The translations under genes were made by a program, and so were the position numbers. From Fasciola hepatica (taxonomy: Eukaryota; Platyhelminthes; Trematoda; Plagiorchiida; Fasciolidae), in assembly GCA_948099385.1 (NCBI GenBank), contig CANUEZ040000161.1, positions 2,976,001 to 3,040,000 on the forward strand: DNA of 64,000 nt, in the 5' to 3' direction. This document shows, one piece after another, positions 33,533-42,974 of the stretch; position 1 is the first letter of the stretch, and each line of letters opens with the position of its first letter. Below the pieces are notes generated by a model. That model saw nothing but the letters and a program-made list of their open reading frames with translations. It was not told the origin of the DNA and made no database searches.

Positions 33533-34460
33533 CTTAATGGGCTCCACTGACTCTTTCAGAACACCTTCTTTCAACAGTATCCCTGAGTTGTCCCTATGCC
33601 AAGGTTCTGTGGGATGCATCAGTGGGTGTCCGTCCACCTATTCGTATGCCCAAACTGTTCAACGGAGTAAACCTGAATGTAATCTTCGAATATCCAGCTC
33701 ACTTTCACCGTACAACACTCAACTTCCCAACTCCTTCTGTTTCGACTCCGCTGTGATGTCACGGAATTCTGGCTGTGTTGGTTCTTTTTCGATTTCGAAT
33801 GCGTCACCACTGTGTGATTCGACACAAATTCCATTTTCCAATGAACCGTTAGCAACTTCATCAGGAACTGTAGCGGTCACCACAACTGTCGGAAAGGCAA
33901 GGTCTCGTAGGCGAACAAGGAGTGGCACGCAGCAACTCAGGGTTGAAAACTCGAAGTCGCAGGACTCGCCTCTCTCTTTGAGTACCAAATCCAAATTAAC
34001 TAGTTCCGAAGAGGATTCCAAAAGTGCCGTTTCTCCTTGTTCATCATCTGAAGTCAACTCAAATTCTAAAGATGATAGATACCTACAACGCCGCATGCGT
34101 AACAACTTAGCAGCCAAACGGTCGCGCGACAATCGAAAACGCCGGGAAGATACAATCGCCATGCGTGCAAGTTATTTAGAGAAATCAAATCTTGTACTAC
34201 AGGCACAAATACTCGCCCTTAAACGGGAGATCTGTATGCTCCGTGGCATTCCATTCGATCCGAACTATCGCGCAAGGTTGTCTGAAGCTAATCTAAGCGC
34301 TCCGGAATCCATGTCACGAAATTTCTTCCCGTCTGAGATCATGAACCCCACAACTATTGCCCTGACCACCAGCTCTTGTACATTGGAACCAACTGCTTTA
34401 CCATCTACAGTCTTCGTGAATGACGTGTTCGCTGATCACTCAGCACTTGGTCAGAGGTGA
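33492..34460 (+). CDS. bZIP transcription factor, PAR/NFIL3/CES-2 type (right copy)
   Basis: Same 322-residue protein as the left copy. From the ATG at 33492, the basic region spans about 196-225 ('NNLAAKRSRD' signature) and the zipper leucines fall at 229, 236, 243 and 250. It differs from the left copy by two substitutions in the coding region. One is silent (Ser codon TCT at 33768-33770 against TCC). The other is conservative: Val (GTA at 34194-34196) against Ile, just before the second zipper leucine. Purine at -3 of the ATG fits a good eukaryotic start context. Both copies are intact. The pair is head-to-head, so co-regulation from a shared element between them is unlikely given about 14.6 kb of decayed transposons. 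Confidence 0.88.
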   Translation: MQGVYGGSVVDLSDLMGSTDSFRTPSFNSIPELSLCQGSVGCISGCPSTYSYAQTVQRSKPECNLRISSSLSPYNTQLPNSFCFDSAVMSRNSGCVGSFSISNASPLCDSTQIPFSNEPLATSSGTVAVTTTVGKARSRRRTRSGTQQLRVENSKSQDSPLSLSTKSKLTSSEEDSKSAVSPCSSSEVNSNSKDDRYLQRRMRNNLAAKRSRDNRKRREDTIAMRASYLEKSNLVLQAQILALKREICMLRGIPFDPNYRARLSEANLSAPESMSRNFFPSEIMNPTTIALTTSSCTLEPTALPSTVFVNDVFADHSALGQR

Positions 34461-35291
34461 ACGTAACGTTGTACTTCTATTGATGCATTTGGTTTGTCCT
34501 ACCAAATTCACATTGTGATGAGCAGCACCACGACCAATAATTTCCGGGTGATCGTTGTGTCCCTGGCAGAATCTAAGATTATATATTTTTCTTACAGCAT
34601 GAGAACGAACATACCCGCACTTTTTGACTTTGTCCTGGCTTGTCGTTTTCTGCCGCAGCATACCACGGGTAATTTATTTACAATATCTTTTAGCGGAAAA
34701 CAAACGTACAGCCCACGTCTTTTCGCAGATGTTTATGATCAGTTATGTACATTACATTTATATTATCACTACCGCCTTTTTGAGACTGGCTTGTGCTATT
34801 TTTTCATCCTGCTAGGCTTGTGTAATCTCAATATATTTAGGTTGTTTTCGTTTCTTTTCTTCATGAACTAAGCTGGGTGACGTAAGCTGTGTTTTGTCAG
34901 TGAAAAATAATTCCGGATTGAGTCGTCAATTATTCGGGGTGGCTTGTCATGATGACCTTACTTTTCAGTTAATGCGGTCTGGACGAATGCAGTACTGTTC
35001 AGGTGCCTGTTGTTTTCATTAAAGATGCTTCCATGTGGCACACGTCCCGTTCGTGACATCGTTTTCCGACCGGTTTGCTTGCTAATCATTATTTCACAGA
35101 TCAAAATTGAATTGATACAAAGGAAATCGATTACCGTGGTACTGTGCAGTTTTGACTAATAGACATTTAATTCCGGCAAATGCTTTTAAATATCAGTTGG
35201 TATTATAAGGAACTTAAACTACAAGTGGTCCCGAATCATCCGCCTTTAAATGGATAAAATAGGGGTGACTATCAAGATTTTTCGTTGGGTG

Positions 35292-35297
35292 AATAAA
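35292..35297 (+). promoter_or_regulatory. Candidate polyadenylation signal, bZIP right copy
   Basis: AATAAA about 830 bases after the bZIP stop. A second lies at about 35341-35346. Both are mirrored in the left arm. Candidates only. Confidence 0.3.
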
Positions 35298-35429
35298 AGG
35301 ATGTAAAGAGAAGAGTAATTTGGAACAAGTGACAGAAATTAATAAAGTACATCCGTATTTCCCGCGATCGTCCTATGCCACTCAGAAACCATATGGGAGT
35401 CGATAGATGCAATAGCGTAAACCATTATA

Positions 35430-35695
35430 AAGCTGGTGGTTGCCAAGCATTTCAGAACGTGTGATTACCACTTCGGGGGTCGGAGGTTTGAATCCCTGCC
35501 ATCACCAGTTTGACGATAGACAGTAACGCGCTGTCGTCCGACTCGTTTCTGCACCTGACCCATTGGGATCTTATGTGCTTTTTCATAACTCCAATTCCCA
35601 GGTCTGGCCGTCGGTTGTCACTAACGGTTCGATGGGCCTTTGTGTTTGTATACCCCTTCCACTGCACTCATGCGTAAACATGTGATAAAAAGGGC
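35430..35695 (+). mobile_element. tRNA-derived SINE-like repeat (right arm)
   Basis: Starts near 'ggtggttgccaagcatttca' (weak A-box region), with a B-box-like 'ggtttgaatccc' at about 35486. The body has 'agacagtaac' and 'ctgtcgtcc', and the end is 'cactgcactcatgcgtaaa' then 'gtgataaaaaggg'. The copy at 855-1130 aligns along its whole length with many differences, so the family is old. Confidence 0.62.
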
Positions 35696-35699
35696 GATT

Positions 35700-36960
35700 T
35701 CGCTGCGGGAAACCGAATACTTATCTGAATCAGTCACAAAATCACTGAAACAGGCTCGCGGACCTAAATGGGTTGTTTTATTTCATGTTAGTTCACGGCT
35801 GATATGACTCTGCAAAGCTACTACTTCGGAATACTTGTCTCCCTCAGTTTGAGAGACTAACAATGTCGCTTCAGAGTACAATGGTCCCTATGAGAATGTG
35901 TTTGCGGTCTATCAAAGAGTTGTTATGCGCACAGAAATAGAAAGGAAGCGCAAAAGAAGGCCCCAGTTCTAGGAAATGTGTTGAACTTATAGAAAATCTT
36001 GTAAGTGTTGGGCTTGAGGTTTTCACCGAAGCATGAAAACAGTTTCTTTGCTGTGGTGGTAAACGATTCGCAGCAGTGTAGATTTGTGGGTTTGAAAAAT
36101 TGTGAGAGCATAAGCAATTATTGTGGTATAGTACCCGCAACAGAGATGCAAGGGTCAGATGGCGAACAAATTCGGACCAACAGTAGGACACCATGAATCA
36201 TTTATGGCGCTCGAGATCATGCGCCTATTAAGTGGGATTAGGGACGGGAGTGGGAGAATCTAGTGGGCATACTAAAAGACAACTCGTGGGTAAACGAATG
36301 AGCTATGATGAATCGTTTGAGTTGGCTATTGCTTCTGTTTTCCAAGCTAGTAGTGGTTTTAGACGGGAGTGTTGGCCATTCGTTGCGGAAAATAAACTCC
36401 ATTAACGTGGTTATTTTTATTTGTGCCGTGAAATGCAGTAGAGTGGGTAAAACTATGTATTCTGGGAACATTGTCAGGGGGTGGGTTTGAGATGGGATGT
36501 TCGCGTCAGAACCAGTTTGATGATTTTGCTTTGGAAGAGAGAGATTTCACGTGAGCGGGTAGGCGAAAGGAGAGTTCCCTAATGTGGCAGTGGGTGGAAA
36601 GGAGGATAGTGAAAATGGAAGTCGGAAATGTAGAGCTAGATTTGCATCGGGTGACTGGTTGCCTGTGATTGAACCCGGCAGTGGAAGTTTATGGGGAGGT
36701 GAGATGCCGGGGCAAACTCGGAAGAACATATGGCAAAACGTGAATGGTAAAATATTAAGAACTAAGGGACCGCTCGGAGATGTGCTTGCTACTGCAGACT
36801 AGATGTTGAAGACGGATCCAAGAGGAACGGTTTTACTTTGGGTCCGATCGGTCACAGATATTGAACGCAAACTCCTACCTTACGTGATTACAGTTGTGAA
36901 GTGTTTCGAACCGTCCCACTAACCCTAGTGAAAAGTCCAATCAGCCTCCGAATCATCTGC
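35700..36960. other. No recognisable gene (IR2 right arm)
   Basis: Duplicate of 15455-16715. Short ORFs only. A 36-codon frame just before 36997 in another phase ('LLLEFVDRSFRDDIIPQCG') looks protein-like and may be a frameshifted 5' part of the following ORF. Confidence 0.35.
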
Positions 36961-36996
36961 CTTTGTTATTAGAGTTCGTGGATAGAAGCTTCAGGG

Positions 36997-37602
36997 ATGA
37001 TATTATTCCTCAATGTGGCGAAAACCCGGAGTAGCAAATCTGCAGTGAAAAATGCATCGGCTTTGCCGTCGGTGTACATGACGCCAGCAGAGACCATAGA
37101 CTTAGACATATCGCCGCATGTGTCACCGACCCAACAACCAGGAAAACGTCGGCACCTTGCCTCCCCACCTACCACGTCCGCTAGAATAAATAGCAAAAAT
37201 CGACCTCATCAAACCTATCATTCCACATTTTCAGGGTCTTCCACAAATCTACCCAGAAGTTCTCCATCCCAGTTTAGCCACAAGACAACTGATCTACCAG
37301 TGACATCATCTCTACAGCCTAGTACGTCCACCTGGAGGCCTCATAATATGACTGCGACAATACTGCCGCCGCCGCCGCATACACCTAGAGCTATGATGAC
37401 CAAGCTCGGTAAGCACTGCTCAACAGGCATGCAACCAACTAACCCCCCAGCCACTATCAACAGCTGTCACCCCTCCCTCAAGTCAGCTACCAGGTCGTCA
37501 CTCCACTTCACGATCTTCCCTATTCAGATGCCGGCTGTGGAGTTCAGGCGGGCATCGGGCCCTACAGCCACAACACAGTCGCCCCGCCTCAGCCCCCTCT
37601 GA
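36997..37602 (+). CDS. Pro/Ser/Thr-rich ORF upstream of CR1 ORF2
   Basis: 201 codons from ATG at 36997. Low complexity, rich in Pro, Ser and Thr, with basic 'KTRSSKSAVKN' at the start and a 'LPPPPHTP' run. No zinc knuckle or coiled coil. The position 5' of an endonuclease-RT ORF suggests ORF1 or the N-terminal linker of the element. The first 155 codons are in IR2 (duplicated at 14954-15418) and the rest is unique. It may be non-functional, since a frame break seems to separate it from upstream coding-like sequence. Confidence 0.4.
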   Translation: MILFLNVAKTRSSKSAVKNASALPSVYMTPAETIDLDISPHVSPTQQPGKRRHLASPPTTSARINSKNRPHQTYHSTFSGSSTNLPRSSPSQFSHKTTDLPVTSSLQPSTSTWRPHNMTATILPPPPHTPRAMMTKLGKHCSTGMQPTNPPATINSCHPSLKSATRSSLHFTIFPIQMPAVEFRRASGPTATTQSPRLSPL

Positions 37603-37838
37603 CTAACAAACCTGTAAGCCCTATTAGCCTACAAGCTTCTTCCACGTTGGAGGCCCTATCGAATCCACTAACGCCAAACCGTCCTCAGATAATGTAATGC
37701 ATGCCCCCATCATTCCTTAGACCCTCTCTTCAATGGAAAAATCCTCTAAATCCCTATGATAATATCGCACCAAATAATGGCCATTGTTTCCTTAGGCACA
37801 TTCCACCACCGTCTGTGCCCTACCTTTGACAATGCCAT

Positions 37839-40800
37839 GTGTCAAAGTTGCCGGCTGCCCATTCGCTAACCCTACCTTCGTGTGAAAATCTGTATTCCAA
37901 ACCGGAGCTGTTAACGAACTACACTGTTATGCAGTCTCGTATCTTCAACCCTCCTCGGAAAAATGGAAATGTCGTTATATCAGACACTTCAGACATCCCG
38001 CACTTCCTAAGGGGTTTGTCTACATCGGATCCTAGCACCGCCCTACACCGTAGCGTAACCAGCCCTCCGTTTTCCAACATCGCGCCATACTACGCAACAG
38101 CTCATAGACCAAACCTCCCAATTCACGGCGCTGATTTGCCACCTGCATATGGACATGCTAGTCAGACCAGGAATCTAGACTGTTCCGCACCACACAATCT
38201 ACTTGACCAACCGAATTCCCCAAAACTAAATATCAATAACAGTATCTCTTTGGTTCTTTTTAATAGCCGATCCATAATAAACAAAATTCGGCACTTACGA
38301 TATCTGGCCACTAGTTCTTATTATGATATAATCTTGATCACTGAAACTTGGTTAACCAATTACACTCCAACAGACCAGATTTCTCTTGTAGGCTACAATG
38401 TCTTCAGAGTAAATAGGGAAACTCGACGCGGTGGAGGTTGTTTGGCATTTGTCAAGCAAACCTTTAATACAACGGCACTTCATCATCCTCTACTCGACTC
38501 TATTCCCGATTCACTTTGGCTAACTGTCCACATTCCTGGCTCTCAACTTCATGTTGGATGTGTTTACCGTCCACCAAGCGAAAATTTCTCCGGACTCTCA
38601 TATCTAATTGATGCGTTTGAATACCTATCCTTACTGCCCTCAAGTATAAAAGTTATTGCTGGTGACTTTAACCTGCCCAAGATAGCTTGGCCATTTTTAT
38701 CTGCACCCGCAAACCTTTTACCATTTGTAACAAGTTTTACTGTAGGAGGGTGGGTACAGCATATCCGCTCTCCTACGAGAAAAAACAGCACTTTAGATCT
38801 CATTTTCACCCATGGCGTTCCTCATATATTTGTCTCAATCTCCCGAAGTTTGCCCGGTAGCGATCACAATCTGGTTAACTGCCGCGTTCCCACTCACCCA
38901 CAGCCTAACCTGAAATCACACTGCATCAAACTCTCTCCTCTCCCTGACTGGAAGGTTCTCTCTGCTACCATTCGACAAGCTGATTGGAGTGAGTTTTTCC
39001 TCTCTCGTGACCCACAAAACGCCACTGATATTTTCTATGCACAGTTCTTCAAGTGTCTTAATAGGATTACCTACCTCCCCCAGCAAAGGAATAATAGGAA
39101 ATCCCATATCACTTCGCTGCAAACAAAGCATGCCAAGCTCCAAAAAATCCATGAAAATACACACGACTTTGCAATTCTTATTTAACTTTTCCGCCTCACT
39201 TCTACTATCCAAAAGCTTGAAGAAACTACACTGCGTAACCAGGAAACAAAAGCTCTGCGACACCAAAATAGATCTCTTCGACTGTCATTATTGTACAGGA
39301 TCAGAACCTCTCATAATCATGGAAATATCCCGCACACTGTTTCAATGGACAGTGTATCCGCCTCTACTCCCCTTTCTATTGCAGAGGCCTTCAACTCATT
39401 CTTCGCCTCAACTATGGCCCCTATTATTAATGTTGACCCTCCGCCTCTTCCCCTAGTTACCGCTTCAACTCTGTCCACAGTGGAATTTGACGCCTCAATT
39501 ATCTCCCAATTATTAACCACTTTCAAGCCATCATCTTACCCAGGACCTGACGGCTTACCGCCCACTGCAATAGTTAAATGCGGACCTGACTTACCTTACA
39601 TACTACTGAATATATTTACCCTATCAATGAACTCTAGTCTGGTGCCCGCAAACTGGAAATGCTCAGTCATAATCCCGCATCACAAGAAAGGTCCACTGCA
39701 TGAGGTAACAAACTACCGTCCCATTAACCATACACCTGTCCTCTCTCGGCTAATGGAAAAAATCGTAAAAGAACACATCGTCAAGCACCTCTTTCAATTG
39801 GACGTTAATAATCCTCGACAACACGGCTTCCTTCAATCAAGATCTTGCGCAACCTGCCAGCTCGATTTTTTAAATCTCATCACTGAAATGGCAGACAGTG
39901 GAATGGCCCTTATAGTACTTTACTTGGATATGTCAAAGGCATTTGACCGCGTGCCACACCCACATCTTCTGGCCAAAATCCGATCATTTGGCATTACTGA
40001 CCCTTTACTATCTTGGATCAATTCTTACCTGTCTAATCGCTCTCAGGTTGTCTCGATAAATGGACACTGTTCCAAGCCTAAACCAGTTACAAGCGGTGTT
40101 ATACAGGGTAGCGTCCTTGGCCCTCTGTTGTTCCTCATGTATATAAACGACATATTCCTCTCAGTGAGCCATGGCACCCAATTTCTTTTTGCTGATGACA
40201 TTAAAATTGTATACTCGTTCAAGCCTGAATGCATCGCCTCGGCTATCTTAAACACCTCGAAAGACATATCTGCACTCCATAGATGGTGTTCAACTTGGCA
40301 GATGAATTTTTCCGCTGACAAATGTGAGGTTCTTACATATAAATGCAAGCTACCTCCAGGATCCTTAACCGTTTGTGGTTCAACCATTGCTAACAAGCAA
40401 ATAGTTCGGGACCTTGGCTTGAACTATTCCTGCACATTTAATTTCTCGGAATATTCGGCCCTCCAAGTCGTTAAGGCCAGAAAGTGTCTAGGGCTAATAT
40501 TTCGCTCTTTCCAACTCCGAGACTGCATTCTTTTCCTTTATAAATCTCATGCCAGGCCTTTATTAGAATACTGCCCACTGATCTTTTCTAGTATGCGGAA
40601 ATCAGACAGAATTGGTATCGAGTCAGTTCAACGTAGTTTTACCAAGCGACTGATGGACTTATAAAGAACGCTGCTTATTTTTTAAACTAGACCCTTTATG
40701 GCTTCGCCGTATGAAACTGAACCTTATCTTCTTGTATAACATCCTTCACAGTCGGACATATACTTCTAATCCTCTGCACTTTGCGCCCGTTTCCAGCTAT

Positions 40801-41043
40801 CCACTACGTTCTAGAATTCTTACCCTTTCAACCCCTATTACCAACACCAGCTTACGTTCACATTTCTTCATCATAGTGTACTCTAACTTATGGAATAAAT
40901 TACCGTTAGAAATACGCAGTTCTACTTCCAGCCATCGGTTTAGAAGTGCGTTGGATAAATTCCTCACGGTTGCCCAAACCTTACAGCTCCTAAATGTAGA
41001 CATGTCCGATGACCAAGCCTATAAGAAGGGTCTAGACTTTTGA
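37839..41043 (+). pseudogene. CR1-type endonuclease-reverse transcriptase, two lesions
   Basis: ORF2 of the element. A linker is followed by the endonuclease ('FNSRSIINKIRHL', 'LITETWL', 'VGCVYRPPS', 'IAGDFNLPKIAW', 'GSDHNLVNC'). The RT follows: 'NYRPINHTPVLSRLMEKIV', palm A 'LYLDMSKAFDRVPH', palm B 'GVIQGSVLGPLLFLMY', catalytic 'FADD' at 40188-40199, 'ADKCEVLTY' and 'RPLLEYCPLIF'. After a break, the C-terminal 'YSNLWNKLPLEI' and 'FRSALDKFL' lie in a second frame (40711-41043). There are two lesions: an in-frame TAA at 39183-39185 between endonuclease and RT, and a one-base-type frameshift just before the TAA at 40662-40664. All catalytic motifs are present, so this copy is young compared with the others. 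'FADD' and 'SKAFD..PH' place it in the CR1/jockey group. Confidence 0.9.
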
Positions 41044-41049
41044 ATCGCG

Positions 41050-42943
41050 CAAACACCGGCGGTCTATGACAGATGAAATTAAATAACCATTCTTAGTTTT
41101 TCCGCCTTCTGCAAACGAAAAACTAGTCTCAGAGTCACTGTCTATTATTGTTGCCTCTTTGTATCGATTCTCATTTATCCTCAGCTGGGAGCACCCCAGA
41201 CTGCGCTCCTCTACTTTTTCTCTATTTCCAGACCTTCATTCCTGCACACCTTTCTCTTGATGACTCTTAATACTCTGGAGACCACACCGGTCACTAACCC
41301 GGCCTACGCATCTCCCTGACCGTTGGCCATTCACACGCTACCCGAATGATGCTTCCTTGGTTACGTTCCGGGATCCCCTGATGCCTGGTCGCCTGATCGC
41401 GGACTTCCTGAGGCCTACGGCCGTTTGGCCCCACCAAGAAAACTCATGACAATCACAACGGTGCGAGGCGCGGTCAGATCCACCGCTTTGGCCGGCGCCC
41501 ATCGGGCGTGCGGGCCAACTGCAATGATACGCGGGCGCAACTAGGCCGGCGGATCGCACCTCCTGTCACCAGAATTGGTTTTCAGGTTGGGTGTCCAGCG
41601 CATGGCCAGCTTCACCCACTAGTGCCAACTGCGGATTGAAAAACAACATCCCCTGCATATTACTGCTGCCACCCATTGCCTCCTCCAACGTTCCTGAACA
41701 AGGTTTACCATACCGGCATTTATATCCATCGACTTATCTTTTAGTTATCTGAACTGATGCCATGTTTACCCTCATTCTATTATATCCAGTTACCGGATTC
41801 TGTACCCCAAAACATGAAACGGTTTCACTGTTCAGATCTTTATTATGAATATGACAATTCCTGGTATACTCTTGAAGAGACCATTCATCCAATTGGTAAT
41901 TTATTCGTCTCTCACCTGCCAACAATTCCACACAAAACGAATTGGTCCTCCTTCCAGAGCTTCATCGGCGTGACACCACCTCTATGTTCAGTGTATCCTT
42001 CCGTTGCACTTTTTCTCATTCAGCCATTTGCATTTCATGACAGTTGCATTGGCAATGAAGTATTCACAATCCAGGACAAAAATAGTTCGACACTGCGAAA
42101 GCGATTTCTCCAAACCTTTGCTGGCAATGAACTATACGTATGCCAATTTACTGACCTTCCAGTTGTTCCCCAAATACCCCATGTCAGACTCTTACCAGCG
42201 CATCCCGTTAAGCGATTCTTTACGTGTTTTGACAGTATCGTTTATGCACCACCCCCTTGAGACTTCATAAGATCATCGTATATCAACTGCTGTTGTCAAA
42301 ATGTGTTCACCAATTAACCTGAAACGAACCCTTTATTCGAATCGTGTTTCCCTCACCTGTCAACTTTCGTCACTCTGCTCCAGTGAAATTTCGAGGCTCG
42401 GGCAGCTACATCCACCTCTTTATGAGGGCGTTCTCCACAACCTCTTGATGAATAGCAAACACCAATTCCGTGGTTGCACGGACTGTTTCATTTACGCATT
42501 CCCCCTCCTCGAAGGACACCACAAATCCTTAGGTATTATATTTCTGCTATTTTCCGGGTCATCTGGACTACTGGTTCAAGTGCATGTCCTTCATCACCCA
42601 AAATTCTCCAACTTTTCGTTGGTGCTTTTTCGAAAGTTTTCTTCGTCAGTTTACTCACCCTTGCGACTTTACATCGACGCTATCCAAAATACTGCGCGCT
42701 TTTACTTCATCACCGCCTTACTTCATCACGTATCTCGACGGCGGAGCCCATTTCACTTATTTCGCAAATGTACGTCCACCCGACCTTCAAACTCAAATTT
42801 GCCGGGCAATCGTTCGTGTGACCACTAAAACCTGTACACTTTTAGGCTGCATTTACCCAAATGAATATCCAAGGAACCTTTTTGTGACCTCACCTGTATC
42901 ATATGATCATGCAATCGAGCATGTTTCGGGTGTCCCCGAAATA
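41050..42943 (+). other. Pyrimidine-rich 3' region of CR1 element
   Basis: No stable coding signal. Open frames occur in all three plus frames between 42300 and 42955 (175, 115 and 123 codons), and one of 167 codons at 41757-42260. The simultaneous openness reflects the T/C-rich strand, which is poor in stop codons, rather than genes. A GC-rich block at 41340-41600 stands out. Confidence 0.45.
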
Positions 42944-42969
42944 AACCATTATTAGTATTATTATTATTA
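42944..42969 (+). repeat. (ATT)n tail
   Basis: 'aaccattattagtattatta' followed by further ATT units. Short tandem tails of this type mark the 3' ends of many non-LTR elements, and the CR1 relic ending near 23879 has a (TAA)n. Confidence 0.6.
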
Positions 42970-42974
42970 ACAGT

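Larger units (their letters stand above)
32158..37461. repeat. IR2 right arm (5.3 kb inverted repeat)
   Basis: Reverse complement of 14954-20257 with no net length difference. Homology begins at 'tgtgcg' (32158-32163) and ends at 'ccactatcaac' (37461). The outer end lies inside an open frame that continues into the CR1-type element to the right. The inner end lies just inside the PHD-like frame. Confidence 0.96.
36900..42970 (+). mobile_element. CR1/jockey-type non-LTR retrotransposon, best-preserved copy
   Basis: The element holds a Pro/Ser-rich 5' ORF (36997-37602), an endonuclease-RT ORF (37839-41043) and a long pyrimidine-rich 3' region that ends at an (ATT)n run at about 42944-42969 ('attattattatt'). 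The true 5' end is not defined: the first 560 bases belong to IR2's right arm. The 3' region (1.9 kb) is long for this group, so another insertion may be included, for instance the GC-rich block at 41340-41600. Confidence 0.65.

Noticed and set aside
42301..42955. Three overlapping plus-strand ORFs of 115-175 codons
   Set aside because: All three frames are open at once in a T/C-rich strand that is poor in stop codons; none has a domain.
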